A DNA stretch of 64,000 nt from Terrabacter sp. Root85 (GTDB taxonomy: Bacteria > Actinomycetota > Actinomycetes > Actinomycetales > Dermatophilaceae), in the NCBI RefSeq assembly GCF_001429185.1, contig NZ_LMIW01000001.1:186968-250967 (forward strand), in the 5' to 3' direction. Both the position numbers and the translations under genes were made by a program. Below, piece by piece: positions 23,363-32,862 of the stretch (positions are counted from its first letter, which is position 1; each line of letters opens with the position of its first letter). The notes below the pieces were generated by a model. The model saw nothing but the letters and a program-made list of their open reading frames with translations. It was not told the DNA's origin and made no database searches.

Positions 23363-24184
23363 TCAGAAGGCGGACAGCTCGCTGACGAGCCAGCGGTCGC
23401 CCACCTTCCGCATCGTGGCGATGACCCGGTTCTGGTCGATCGCAGGTGCCTGCTGGGCCTTGGTGGTCGTGGCCTGGTTGATGAACGCCATGACCCGCAC
23501 GGTCGTCCCCTCGCCGCCGTCGCCGTCGGCATCCATGACGCCTGCGTCGTAGACCTTGGCCTGGACGGTGGCGTCGTTCTTGACGGCCATCGGCTTGATG
23601 TCGGTGGCGGCGACCTTGGCGAACTGGTCCTTGAAGGGGGAGGCCAGCAGCGGGGTGACCTCCCCGATGTGCTTGTCGAACGCGGAGCCGCTGTAGCTGA
23701 GCAGGCTCTCCAGAGTGGTCCGCGCCGAACCCACCGCGGCCGTCCGGTCGGTGTCGGACACCCCGGGGCGCAGGCCGTAGACGAGCGAGGCCGCGAGCAG
23801 GGCGAGCGCCAGGGTGGCGCCGATGGCGGACGCCCAGAGCCCGGCGGAGCCGCGCGAGCGCGAGGCGGCCTCTGTCTGCGCGTCGTCCGCGTCGACCTCC
23901 TGTGCGCCGGTCGGGCCCACCCGGCGCTCGACGGCCACTGCCTCCCGGTCGCCGGTGCTGGTGGTGGTGGTCGTGGTGGTGGTGGTGCCGGCGGTGTCAC
24001 CTGCGAAGGGATCGGCAAGGCTCTCGTCGGTGGTGGACGGGCCCCGGTCGAGGACGATCGTCGAGGTCGCGGGGGCTCCGGCGCCGGAGGACCGGCGGCG
24101 GGCACCTGCCACGCGCTTGCGCGGGCTCCCGGCAGATGCGGCCGACGCTGCGAGCGGACGGCGGGGGTCAGCTGACGAAGTCAA
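23363..24184 (-). CDS. Mce-associated membrane protein (Mam), second copy
   Basis: A 273-residue protein with a long disordered N-terminus that includes a run of nine Thr, one membrane helix (about LWASAIGATLALALLAASLV), and an extracytoplasmic domain ending WLVSELSAF. This layout (disordered tail, one helix, small NTF2-like domain ending in a W-L/K-V-S motif) is that of Mce-associated proteins, which help stabilise Mce complexes in mycobacteria. The start is TTG at 24184, overlapping the previous gene by 17 bp, with GGAAGG upstream; a later start is possible. Confidence 0.75.
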   Translation of the reverse strand: MTSSADPRRPLAASAASAGSPRKRVAGARRRSSGAGAPATSTIVLDRGPSTTDESLADPFAGDTAGTTTTTTTTTSTGDREAVAVERRVGPTGAQEVDADDAQTEAASRSRGSAGLWASAIGATLALALLAASLVYGLRPGVSDTDRTAAVGSARTTLESLLSYSGSAFDKHIGEVTPLLASPFKDQFAKVAATDIKPMAVKNDATVQAKVYDAGVMDADGDGGEGTTVRVMAFINQATTTKAQQAPAIDQNRVIATMRKVGDRWLVSELSAF

Positions 24185-24836
24185 GGGTGCTCACCTTCCA
24201 GGCGTCGCCGACCTTCACGAGGTCGAGGCGGAGCCGGTACGTCTTCTTCTCGGCCTTGGGGGTCGAGGCGTTCGAGGTCGGCGCGACGACCCCGACGATG
24301 ACCTTGGCCGAGTCGTCGTCGCCTGACACGAGCGAGGCCTCGGCCCGCTCGACGGTCGAGACGGTCTTGTTGGCGGTGACGACGGGCTTGAGCTGGGCCA
24401 GCGTGGAGGCGTACTCCTTGCGGAAGGCCCCGGTCGAGTCGTCGAGGACGCGCTGGGTGTCGGCGTCGAACGTCGTGGCGTTCATCGTCACGAAGTTGAC
24501 GGCGATCTGGCGCCCGGCGGCCAGCGCAGCGGCGCGGTTGTCGGCGTCGCGCTGCTGCTGCCACGCGGTGCGCCCCAACGTCGCCGCGACGGCGACCGCC
24601 GCGAGCAGCAGCACGGCCGTGACGATCCACAGCAGGCGCGGGGTGGGGCGCCACGTGCGGACACCCCTAAGGCCCGCACGTGGCGCGTCGGGGGGACCGG
24701 AGCCCACCGCGGCGTCAGTGGGGTCATGAGGCTCATGGCGCTCGTGCTCATCGGGCTCGCGGTCGGTGGAGCTCTCGGGCGACCGCTGGGATCGCGGCGG
24801 TCGCTCGGTCTCCGATCGGGTGGTGACCATCGTCAT
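24168..24836 (-). CDS. Mce-associated membrane protein (Mam), first copy
   Basis: A 222-residue protein with a charged N-terminus, one membrane helix (LLWIVTAVLLLAAVAVAATL) and an extracytoplasmic domain ending DAWKVSTLDFVS. It shares layout with its neighbour downstream, so the two look like an old duplication. ATG at 24836 is chosen because GGAAGGA lies 9 bp upstream; a GTG at 24857 would add seven residues. It follows mceF by about 25 bp. Confidence 0.75.
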   Translation of the reverse strand: MTMVTTRSETERPPRSQRSPESSTDREPDEHERHEPHDPTDAAVGSGPPDAPRAGLRGVRTWRPTPRLLWIVTAVLLLAAVAVAATLGRTAWQQQRDADNRAAALAAGRQIAVNFVTMNATTFDADTQRVLDDSTGAFRKEYASTLAQLKPVVTANKTVSTVERAEASLVSGDDDSAKVIVGVVAPTSNASTPKAEKKTYRLRLDLVKVGDAWKVSTLDFVS

Positions 24837-24860
24837 CGAGGGGTTTCCTTCCGTCACCGG

Positions 24861-26159
24861 CTAACGGAGCGCCTCCTGCATCATCCAGAGCCAGCTCGTG
24901 CCGTTGTCGGTCCGTTCGTCGCCACCGGCCGGAGCGACCGGCGACTGGACTGACAACGACTCAGGGCTGCCGGAGGTCACGGCCCGGTTGCCGAGGGCGA
25001 CCGGTGTCGCCCCGAAGGACATCGGGTAGCTCTGCCCGCTCTGCCCCCCTCGGGTGGGTTTGGGGGCGTTCTGGGCCCCGCGCACGTTGACGCCCGAGCC
25101 ACGAGAGGCCGCGCAGTGCGCGTCGAGGTTGACGGGCGGCAGGCCCGTCGTGCGGTGCGGGTCGACCTTCGTCGTGCCCTCGTAGCCGGCCTCGCACGCC
25201 TTGGGGTCGTCGACGTTGAGCACGAGCCCGAAGTGCGCGGTGCCGTCGCCGGGCACGACGCTGAAGCCACCCGTCACGACGTCGGGGTAGGTGACGAGCA
25301 GCTGCTCGATGCCGTCGAGCCGGGCCGTCGTCACGTTGCCGATGGTGATGAAGTTGGCGAGGAGCGCAGCCAGGCTCTGCTTGTTCTCCGAGATGAGGGC
25401 GTCGAGCTGCTCGACCGCGACGGACCCTCGGTCGAGGACGACGCGCAGGTCGGGGTCGGCCTGGCGGAGCGCGTCGGCGACGTTCGCGAAGCCGGACACG
25501 CTGGTGCGGATGTCGTCGCCGCTCTTGACCTGCGTGTCGAGGACGATCCGTCCGTCGTCGATGAGACGGGTCGTCTCGGGGAGCGCCTCGGAGGCGGCCG
25601 TGGTCAGGGCGTCACCCGAGTCGATGAGCCGCTGCAGGTCGGAGCCGCCACCCTTGAACGCCTCGGCCAGCTCGTCGACCGTGGTCACGAGGGCGTCGCG
25701 CGGCACCGACGACACGGTGTCGTCGACGTGCTGGAGCAGCTGGTCGATACGGAGCGGGAACGCGGTCCGGTCGCGCGGGATGACGTCACCGGCGGCGAGG
25801 TAGGGCGCCCGAGGCGTGCGGGGCTGGAGGTCGAGGTACTGCTCTCCCACCGCCGAGCGGTTCTCGACGACGGCCTTGGTGTCCTTGGGGACCTCGGTGC
25901 CGCGGTCGAGGCGCGCGTCGACGACGACGCCGTCGCCCGACAGGCGCATCCCGTCGACCTTGCCGACCGTGACGCCCCGGTAGGTGACCTCGGCGCCGAC
26001 GAAGATGCCACCCGACTGGGCGAGGTCGGCGGACACGACGTAGCTGCCGCCGGCGATCTTGTCGGTGAGACCGACGTAGTTGGCCGACAGGATCGCGACG
26101 AGGGTGATGGACAGCAGGGCGAAGGCGGCCAGCTGGAGTCGGACGGTGCGGGTGATCAT
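24861..26159 (-). CDS. mceF: MCE family protein MceF
   Basis: A 432-residue protein with an N-terminal helix (RLQLAAFALLSITLVAILSA), the MCE/MlaD beta-barrel domain (about residues 35-115, GGIFVGAEVTYRGVTVGKVD), a helical section, and a variable C-terminal tail. By family knowledge six such subunits assemble into a tunnel that carries lipids from the outer envelope to the YrbE permease. ATG at 26159 overlaps the mceE stop (ATGA) with GGGAGG upstream. It is the sixth MCE gene in the operon. Confidence 0.88.
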   Translation of the reverse strand: MITRTVRLQLAAFALLSITLVAILSANYVGLTDKIAGGSYVVSADLAQSGGIFVGAEVTYRGVTVGKVDGMRLSGDGVVVDARLDRGTEVPKDTKAVVENRSAVGEQYLDLQPRTPRAPYLAAGDVIPRDRTAFPLRIDQLLQHVDDTVSSVPRDALVTTVDELAEAFKGGGSDLQRLIDSGDALTTAASEALPETTRLIDDGRIVLDTQVKSGDDIRTSVSGFANVADALRQADPDLRVVLDRGSVAVEQLDALISENKQSLAALLANFITIGNVTTARLDGIEQLLVTYPDVVTGGFSVVPGDGTAHFGLVLNVDDPKACEAGYEGTTKVDPHRTTGLPPVNLDAHCAASRGSGVNVRGAQNAPKPTRGGQSGQSYPMSFGATPVALGNRAVTSGSPESLSVQSPVAPAGGDERTDNGTSWLWMMQEALR

Positions 26160-27394
26160 CGGGAGCCTCCCGTGGGGAAGAGCGTGGACCACGACGCCGC
26201 GTCGGCGGTGCCGGCTCCGGAGCCGGGCCGCCTCGAGCCGAGCAGGCCACCCGGCAGCGTCGTCGGCAGGGGCACCCCGGGCACCGAGGGGACGGTGACG
26301 CTCGGGAGCGGGACCGAGGGCACCGGCACCGACGGCAGTGGCACGGAGGGCAGCGGCACCCCAGGGATGCCCGGGAGGTTCGGGAGCTTCCCGACGCCGA
26401 GGTTGCCGGCGATGGTGTCGAGGTTGGTGTCGAGGGTGGCCCAGAGGTTCGTGAAGTCACCCTTGATCGTGTTCTGGGCGTTGTTGGGGAAGGGGTAGGT
26501 CAGGAGCAGCTGGTAGCTCTTCGGCAGGTCGTCACCGGCCTTGTTGAGCTGGCGCAGGATCGGGCTCACGGCCCGGAGGTTGGCCTCGAGGTCGGCGCGC
26601 GACCCTCGGATCACCCGGGTGCCGACCTCGCCGAGGTCGCGCAGCGCCGTCAGCATCGCGGTCAGCTGCCGACGCTGGTCGGCGAGGATCTTCAGGCCCT
26701 TGGGCAGCTCGTCCAGTGCCGCGGCGATCTTGGCCTGGTTCCGGGCCAGGGTCGACGAGAGCCGGTCGATGCTGTCGATGGCCCGGACGATCTCGCCCTT
26801 CTGGGCGTCGAGTCCCCCGACGAACGTGTTGAGCTGCGTGACGAGGTCCTTGACGTCGCCGGTGCGACCGCGGAGGGCGTTGTTGAGCTCGGCCTCGATG
26901 GTCTTCAGCTGTGCGACACCACCACCGTTGAGCAGCAACGACATCGCGCCGAGGACCTCCTCGACCTCGGGGTTACGGCTCGTGCGCGACAGCGGGATGC
27001 GGTCGCCCTGCCCGAGGCGGCCCTGGGCCGGCACGTCGGTGGGGGCTGCCAGCGCGACGTACTTCTCGCCGAGCAGCGAGGTCTGCTTGAGCTCGGCCGT
27101 GGCGTTGTCGGGCAGCACGACGTTGCCGGGGAGCCGCAGCCGGACCGTCGCGGTCCACCCGGTCACCTGGATGTCCTCGACGGACCCCACGGTCACCTGG
27201 TTGACCTTGACCGACGACTGCGGCACGAGGTCGAGCACGTCGGCGAACTCGGCGGTGACCGTGTAGGAGTCGTCGCCGGTGCCGGCGCCACCCGGCAGCG
27301 GGAGGTCGTAGGCGCTGCAGCCCCCGAGAGCGAGGGAGGCCAGCACGACGACGGCGGACCGGCGTCGGGAACGGGAGCGGACGGCATACGTCAT
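26156..27394 (-). CDS. mceE: MCE family lipoprotein MceE
   Basis: A 412-residue protein with a lipobox (LALGGC, Cys26), which marks it as the lipidated MceE/LprK-type subunit. The MCE domain follows (about residues 40-125), then a helical region and a Pro/Val/Ser-rich C-terminus with repeated PLPSVPLPSVPVPSV units, probably an extended tail. ATG at 27394 overlaps the mceD stop (ATGA). A GGCATAC copy lies within its second to fourth codons. Confidence 0.88.
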   Translation of the reverse strand: MTYAVRSRSRRRSAVVVLASLALGGCSAYDLPLPGGAGTGDDSYTVTAEFADVLDLVPQSSVKVNQVTVGSVEDIQVTGWTATVRLRLPGNVVLPDNATAELKQTSLLGEKYVALAAPTDVPAQGRLGQGDRIPLSRTSRNPEVEEVLGAMSLLLNGGGVAQLKTIEAELNNALRGRTGDVKDLVTQLNTFVGGLDAQKGEIVRAIDSIDRLSSTLARNQAKIAAALDELPKGLKILADQRRQLTAMLTALRDLGEVGTRVIRGSRADLEANLRAVSPILRQLNKAGDDLPKSYQLLLTYPFPNNAQNTIKGDFTNLWATLDTNLDTIAGNLGVGKLPNLPGIPGVPLPSVPLPSVPVPSVPLPSVTVPSVPGVPLPTTLPGGLLGSRRPGSGAGTADAASWSTLFPTGGSR

Positions 27395-28605
27395 CGGGAG
27401 CCTCCGAGCAGTCCGCCGAGGGTGGGGTCGGCGCCGCGCAGGTTGACGAGGCCGCTCGACTGCGGAGTGCCCTGCAGCGCAGTGCCGCTCGGCAGCGACG
27501 GCAGGGTGGGCAGCTTCGGCAGCAACGCCTTCTTGAGGGAGTCGCACAGCTTGGTGTTGCCGGTGTGCGTCGGGCCGGTGAGGATCGAGCACACGAGCAG
27601 CAGCGGGTCGTCGAAGCCCTTGGCGTTGTTGCGGGTGTCGAGGGTGCCGGTCTCGGGGTGGTAGGCGTTCTGGAGGTTCGACAGCGCGACCGGGGCGTTC
27701 TCGAGGAGCTGGGCCAGGGCCTGACGGTTCTTCGCGAAGGCGTTGGTGACGGTGACCGCCCGGTCGAGGTTGCTCTTGAGCAGCGCCCGGTTGTCGGAGA
27801 CGAAGCCCGACACCTCGTCGACCGCGACCCCGAGGCTCTCGAGCGTCGCCTTGAGGTTCTCCCGCTCCTCGCTCAGCTGGGTCGCCACGGTCGCGAGGTC
27901 GGTGTTGAGCCGCCGCACCTGCGCGTTGTTCGTCGCGAGCATCGAGGTGAAGGACTGGAGGTTCTTCACGGTGCCGAAGAGGTCGTCGCGGCTGCCGGAC
28001 AGGGTCGAGAGCGCGGTCGAGAGGTCGTGCACCGTGCCGTTGATCTTGTCGCCGTTGCCGTCGAGGTTGGCGGCAGAGGTGCGCAGCAGCTCGTTGAGCG
28101 CACCGTCCTTGTTGGCCCCGTCGGGACCGAGCGCCACCATGAGGTCGTCGAGGCTCTGCGACACCCGATCGAGCTCGACCGGAACTGCCGTGCGCTCCAA
28201 GGGGATTCGCGTCCCGGCAGCCAGCGCCGGGCCCGCCTCGTAGACGGGGAGCAGCTGGACGTAGCGGTCCGAGACGAGCGACGGCGCGACGATCGCGGCC
28301 TTGGCCGAGGCGGGAACGCGGTACTTGTCGTCGTAGCTGAAGGTGACGTGCACGTGGTCGCCCTCGGGCGTCACGGTGTCGACCTGGCCGACCTTGACCC
28401 CGAGGATGCGCACGTCGGACCCGGGGTAGAGACCGACGGCGCGCGTGAAGTCGGCGCTGACCGACGTCTGGCCCTGGCGGGGCCAGAAGACGATGCCGGC
28501 CGCGACGAGCGCGACGACGACGAGGCCGCTGACGACCTTGCCGAGCACGGTGGCGGGGCCGTGCAGCCGGCCGAACGGCATACGGGATCCTTGGCGCGCA
28601 GGCAT
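27391..28605 (-). CDS. mceD: MCE family protein MceD
   Basis: A 404-residue protein with an N-terminal membrane helix (VVSGLVVVALVAAGIVFWP), the MCE domain (about residues 38-115, with RILGVKVGQVDTV) and a long helical tunnel-forming region to about residue 300, then a Pro/Gly-rich tail. ATG at 28605 overlaps the mceC stop by one base (TGATG) and has GGAGGTGG upstream. Confidence 0.88.
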   Translation of the reverse strand: MPARQGSRMPFGRLHGPATVLGKVVSGLVVVALVAAGIVFWPRQGQTSVSADFTRAVGLYPGSDVRILGVKVGQVDTVTPEGDHVHVTFSYDDKYRVPASAKAAIVAPSLVSDRYVQLLPVYEAGPALAAGTRIPLERTAVPVELDRVSQSLDDLMVALGPDGANKDGALNELLRTSAANLDGNGDKINGTVHDLSTALSTLSGSRDDLFGTVKNLQSFTSMLATNNAQVRRLNTDLATVATQLSEERENLKATLESLGVAVDEVSGFVSDNRALLKSNLDRAVTVTNAFAKNRQALAQLLENAPVALSNLQNAYHPETGTLDTRNNAKGFDDPLLLVCSILTGPTHTGNTKLCDSLKKALLPKLPTLPSLPSGTALQGTPQSSGLVNLRGADPTLGGLLGGSR

Positions 28606-29636
28606 CAGCGACCACCTCCGGAGGTGCCGGGAAGGAGCAGGTCGGGCAGCTTCGTGCCGGGCAGGGCGAGCCCGGGCGTGCCGACCGGCACGACGAGGTT
28701 GGAGACCCACGTGTCGAACCAGCGTCCGGTGCCCAGGGTGTTGGCGTAGACCCGCGTGAAGGGCGCCATCGCCTGGATCGTCTTCTGGAGGTCGGCGTCG
28801 TGCTTCTGGAGCATGGCGAGCGTGGTGTCGAGCTGGGCGAGGGCCGGCTTCAGCTGTGCCCGGTTGTCGCGCGCGAGGCCGGTCAGCTGCTTGGCGAGCG
28901 CCGAGGTGTTGCGGAAGAGCGTGCGGATGTCGTCGCGACGCTTGACGAGCTCGACCATGAGCAGGTCGGCGTCCCGGATGAGCGTGCTGACCTGCTCGTT
29001 GCGGCTGCGGACGAGGCCGGTGACGCTGTTGGCCCGCTGGAGCAGCGAGCCGAGCTCGGCGTCGCGGCTCGCCACCGTGCGGGAGAGGCGTGAGAGGCCG
29101 TCGAGCGTGGCCTTGACGTACTGCGGGCTGTCCTTGAACTCCGTGGCGATGACCGTCAGGGACTTCGCGAGCTGGTCGGTGTCGATGCGCTCGGTCGTCG
29201 TCGTGAGGTCCTGGAAGGCGTTGATGACGTCGTAGGAGCTGACGGTGCGCGAGACCGGGATCTGCGCGTCGGCGTCGAGCTGGCCCTGCCCCTTGGGGTC
29301 GAGCGCGACGTACTTCTCCCCGAGGATCGTCTTCATCCGGATCGAGGCACCGGTCTGCTGGCCGAAGCTCGCGTCCTCGGTGATGGTGAAGTCGACGCGG
29401 ACGTGGCCGTCCTCGAGGTCGACGCCGGTCACCTTGCCGACCTTGACCCCGGCGATGCGCACGTCGTCGTCGGGCTTGATGCCGCCGGCCTCCGAGAAGG
29501 CCGCGCTGTATGCCGTCCCGCCGCCGATGAGCGGAAGGCTGGAGGCGTTGAACGCCAGGTACAGCACCACCGCGATGACGAGCAGGCCGATCGCACCGAT
29601 CGGGACCGGGTTGCGCTCTCGGAAGGGGATGCTCAT
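28605..29636 (-). CDS. mceC: MCE family protein MceC
   Basis: A 343-residue protein with an N-terminal helix (PIGAIGLLVIAVVLYLAFNA), the MCE domain (AAFSEAGGIKPDDDVRIAGV, about residues 35-115), a helical section, and a short Pro/Gly-rich tail ending LLLPGTSGGGR. ATG at 29636 overlaps the mceB stop (ATGA) and has GAGGTG upstream. Confidence 0.88.
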   Translation of the reverse strand: MSIPFRERNPVPIGAIGLLVIAVVLYLAFNASSLPLIGGGTAYSAAFSEAGGIKPDDDVRIAGVKVGKVTGVDLEDGHVRVDFTITEDASFGQQTGASIRMKTILGEKYVALDPKGQGQLDADAQIPVSRTVSSYDVINAFQDLTTTTERIDTDQLAKSLTVIATEFKDSPQYVKATLDGLSRLSRTVASRDAELGSLLQRANSVTGLVRSRNEQVSTLIRDADLLMVELVKRRDDIRTLFRNTSALAKQLTGLARDNRAQLKPALAQLDTTLAMLQKHDADLQKTIQAMAPFTRVYANTLGTGRWFDTWVSNLVVPVGTPGLALPGTKLPDLLLPGTSGGGR

Positions 29637-30664
29637 GACTCGCACCTCGCTGACGAGACGTCGTAGGTGGGGCTCACGCCCGGGAGGATCGGGCTCTTGG
29701 TGTCGAACTTGCAGAGGTAGAAGTTGAACCACGACCCGTAGGTCGCCGTGCGCGTCAGCGTGGCGATGCGCCCCGGCGCGCCGGTGATGAAGTCCTCGAA
29801 CTCCTTGCCGTTGGCCGGCTTGTTGAGCGTCGTGGCCAGCGTGCGCAGCTGGGAGACGTCGTCCTTGATGAGCGGGCGCGTCGAGACGAGCAGGTCGGCG
29901 GTCTCGGCCGAGAGGGTGTTGATCCCGGACAGCGAACGGCCGATCGTCTCGCGGTCGGCCGCGAGCCCGCTCGTGAAGCGCTGGAGCTGGTCGATGAGCG
30001 AGAGCAGCTGCTGGTCGTGGGCGTCGACGGTGCCGAGCACGGTGTTGAGGTTGTCGATGGTGCGGCCGATGACGGCGTCGCGGTCGGCGATGGCGGACGT
30101 GAGGCTGGCCGTCTTGGCGAGCAGGGTGTTGACGTCGCCGCCCTCCCCCTGCAACGTCTGGATGAGCAGGCCCGAGAGCTCGTTGACGTCGCTGGGCGAC
30201 AGCGCGGCGAAGAGCGGCTTGAAGCCGTTGAAGAGGACGGTGAGGTCGAGCGCGGGGTGGGTGCGCGAGAGCGGGATCGTCGAGCCGTCGGCGAGCGGGG
30301 CGGGGGCGCCGGTGCCCTGGCTCAGCGCGAGGTAGCGCTGGCCGACGAGGTTGCGGTACTTGACCGTCACCTCGGTGCCCTGCGTCAGCACCGAGCTCTT
30401 GAGCACCGAGAAGTCGATCTCGGCCGTGGCGCCCTCGGACGTCGCGTCGTGGGCGACGCGGACGTCGGTCACCTCGCCGACCCTGACACCGGCGATGCGG
30501 ACGTCCTGCCCGGCGATGACACCCGTCACGTCGGTGACGACGGCCGTGTAGGTCGCCTTGGAGCCGAGCTGGATGTTGGCGATCGTCAGCGCGAGAATGC
30601 TCGTCGCGAAGAGCGTGACCGCCGCGAAGACGATGAGCTTGATGAGTGAGCCCTTGACCTTCAT
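29633..30664 (-). CDS. mceB: MCE family protein MceB
   Basis: A 343-residue protein starting MKVKGSLIKLIVFAAVTLFA, whose N-terminal helix anchors it. The MCE domain has the TGVIAGQDVRIAGVRVGEVT core (about residues 45-65). A helical region follows, and the C-terminus carries two Cys (NFYLCKFDTKS and SSARCES) that may form a disulphide outside the membrane, as is common in MceB. ATG at 30664 overlaps the mceA stop. Confidence 0.88.
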   Translation of the reverse strand: MKVKGSLIKLIVFAAVTLFATSILALTIANIQLGSKATYTAVVTDVTGVIAGQDVRIAGVRVGEVTDVRVAHDATSEGATAEIDFSVLKSSVLTQGTEVTVKYRNLVGQRYLALSQGTGAPAPLADGSTIPLSRTHPALDLTVLFNGFKPLFAALSPSDVNELSGLLIQTLQGEGGDVNTLLAKTASLTSAIADRDAVIGRTIDNLNTVLGTVDAHDQQLLSLIDQLQRFTSGLAADRETIGRSLSGINTLSAETADLLVSTRPLIKDDVSQLRTLATTLNKPANGKEFEDFITGAPGRIATLTRTATYGSWFNFYLCKFDTKSPILPGVSPTYDVSSARCES

Positions 30665-31992
30665 CGGGTGCTCACCACCGTGCCGCGCATCATCGGCCCG
30701 GCGAGCAGGGTCTGGATGCCGCTCTCGCCGCCGTCGGACGGCTGTCCGCCGTGGGCCAGCAGCGCCCCGACGACGCGCTGCTCGTCGACCGTGCCGGCGC
30801 TGCCGGAGTCGGCCGCGGAGGCGTCGCCGAGCAGTGCCTGGGGCACGGCCGAGAAGGGCGTCGCGTCGCTCGCGGGCTGGGTGCCGTCGTCGAAGTGGTT
30901 GCCCGCGAAGGGGTTCGCCTGAGAACCGTCGGGCGTGGGCAGGCCGTAGCAGTGGGGTCCGCGCTTGTCATCCCAACGGGGCTCCTCACCCGGCCTGTAC
31001 GGCTGTCGGGGAGGCACGACCTCGAGGGTGATGTGGAAGGTTCCGCCGGCGAAGGCCGCGTTGGCGCGCGGCAGCCAGTTGACCAGGCCCGAGGCCACGC
31101 ACGGGTAGATCGGGGAGTACTCGGCGAGCAGCTGGAGCGTCGGCTTGCTGACCTGGCCGACCTGGATGATGCGCTGCTCGTTGTCGCGCAGGAAGCCGGC
31201 CGCCTCGTTGGCGAAACCTGCGGTGCCGACGAGGAAGGCCGCCAGCTGCTGGTCCTTCTCGACGATGGTCTTGTTCGTGACGCGCAGCGACTCGGTCAGA
31301 CGGAAGAAGTCGGGCGCGACGCCGGCGTAGAGGTCGGCGGTGTCGGCGAGCAGCGAGATGTCTTGTCGGATCGTCGGCATGCTGGGGTTGAGCGCCTTGA
31401 GGTAGCGGTCGACGAGCACGAGGTTGCGGCCGATCTGGTCGCCGCGACCGTCGAGCGTCGTCGACAGGGCGTTGAGAGTGGTCGCGAGCTTGGCCGGCTG
31501 CACGGTGCGCAGCAGCGGGTAGAGGTTGTCGAGGACCGTCTCGAGCTCGATGGACACCCGGCTGCGGTCCTGCGGGATGGTGTCCCCCGCCTCGATGGGC
31601 CGGGCGTTCGACGTGGCCGTCACGAGGTCGACGTAGCGCTCGCCGAAGAGCGTCTTGGGCAGCAGCCGTGCACTGACGTTGGACGGGATCTTGGCAACCT
31701 CGTCGGGCTGGAGCGCCAGCTCCAGACGCGCTCCCGTGGGGGTGGCCTCGACGTGGCGCACCTCGCCGACGAGCAGGCCGCGCAGCTTGACGTCGGAGCT
31801 CTCCTGCAGCTGGCTGCCGAGGCGGTCGGTCTCGAGCGTGACCATGACGACGGGCGTGAAGCGCTTCTGGAAGGACGCGATGGCCAGGCCAACGAGCAGC
31901 GCCAGCACGAGGAGGAAGACGATGCCGTAGGCCTTGACGCCGATGCGCCACCGCGTCAGCTGGGTGAGCGGGCCGGGACTGGTGTCGCTCAT
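30661..31992 (-). CDS. mceA: MCE family protein MceA
   Basis: The first of six MCE subunits, 443 residues. It has one N-terminal helix (YGIVFLLVLALLVGLAIASF), the MCE domain (DVKLRGLLVGEVRHVEATPT, about residues 65-85) and a longer helical region ending around NWLPRANAAF, with Cys residues (YPCVASG, GPHCYG) typical of MceA. A disordered C-terminal tail follows. ATG at 31992 overlaps the permease stop (ATGA). Confidence 0.88.
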   Translation of the reverse strand: MSDTSPGPLTQLTRWRIGVKAYGIVFLLVLALLVGLAIASFQKRFTPVVMVTLETDRLGSQLQESSDVKLRGLLVGEVRHVEATPTGARLELALQPDEVAKIPSNVSARLLPKTLFGERYVDLVTATSNARPIEAGDTIPQDRSRVSIELETVLDNLYPLLRTVQPAKLATTLNALSTTLDGRGDQIGRNLVLVDRYLKALNPSMPTIRQDISLLADTADLYAGVAPDFFRLTESLRVTNKTIVEKDQQLAAFLVGTAGFANEAAGFLRDNEQRIIQVGQVSKPTLQLLAEYSPIYPCVASGLVNWLPRANAAFAGGTFHITLEVVPPRQPYRPGEEPRWDDKRGPHCYGLPTPDGSQANPFAGNHFDDGTQPASDATPFSAVPQALLGDASAADSGSAGTVDEQRVVGALLAHGGQPSDGGESGIQTLLAGPMMRGTVVSTR

Positions 31993-32852
31993 CCGGCGAT
32001 CCTCACGCTCGTCGTCGCGCCCCAGATGGCCAGGGAGAGGAAGAAGTCGACGATGTTGATGGCGACGATCGACGTGCGCACCGCGGTGCCGACGGCGACG
32101 CCGACCCCGGCCGGGCCGCCCGACGCGGTGTAGCCGTAGTAGCAGTGGATGAGGATGATGACGACCGCGAAGACCATGACCTTTGCGAACGACCAGAAGA
32201 CGTCACCCGGTGGCAGGAACAGGTGGAAGTAGTGGTCGTAGGTGCCCTCCGACTGCCCGAAGTACGCCGTCGAGATGAAGCGCGTGGCGGCATACGAGCT
32301 GAGCAGCCCGAGGACGTAGAGCGGGATCACCGCGATGAAGCCGGCGATCATCCGGGTCGTGACGAGGAACGGCAGCGACGGGATGCCCATGACCTCGAGG
32401 GCGTCGACCTCCTCCGAGATCCGCATCGCGCCGAGCTGGGCCGTGAAGCCGCAGCCGACCGTGGCCGCGAGCGCCAGCCCCGCGACGAGCGGGGCGATCT
32501 CGCGGGTGTTGAGGTAGGCCGAGAAGAAGCCTGTGAAGGCCCCGGTGCCCAGCTGCTCGAGCGAGGAGTAGCCCTGCAGGCCGACCTCGGTGCCGGTGAA
32601 GAAGGCGAGGAAGGCGATGACGCCCACCGTGCCGCCGATGACCGAGAGCGCACCGGTGCCGAGGGAGACCTCGGCGAGCAGCCGGATGACCTCCTTCTTG
32701 TACCGGCGGATCGTGCGTCCGCTCCACGCGAGGGAGCGCACGTAGAAGCGCATCTGCTCGCCGAGCGAGTCGAGCGCGCGGGAGGGCCGGCTCGCGAGGT
32801 GGAGCAGCCGCTCCGAGCCCGGTCGAGTCCGGTTCTGGGTCTTGGTCGCCAT
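31989..32852 (-). CDS. Mce-type ABC permease YrbEB
   Basis: A 287-residue MlaE/YrbE-type integral membrane permease with five to six helices. The EQ-loop-like segment SEEVDALEVMGIPSLPFLV (around residues 146-164), which contacts the ATPase in this family, is intact. It pairs with YrbEA as the heterodimeric permease below the MCE tunnel. ATG at 32852; 10 bp after yrbEA. Confidence 0.9.
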   Translation of the reverse strand: MATKTQNRTRPGSERLLHLASRPSRALDSLGEQMRFYVRSLAWSGRTIRRYKKEVIRLLAEVSLGTGALSVIGGTVGVIAFLAFFTGTEVGLQGYSSLEQLGTGAFTGFFSAYLNTREIAPLVAGLALAATVGCGFTAQLGAMRISEEVDALEVMGIPSLPFLVTTRMIAGFIAVIPLYVLGLLSSYAATRFISTAYFGQSEGTYDHYFHLFLPPGDVFWSFAKVMVFAVVIILIHCYYGYTASGGPAGVGVAVGTAVRTSIVAINIVDFFLSLAIWGATTSVRIAG

Positions 32853-32862
32853 CGCCCTCTCC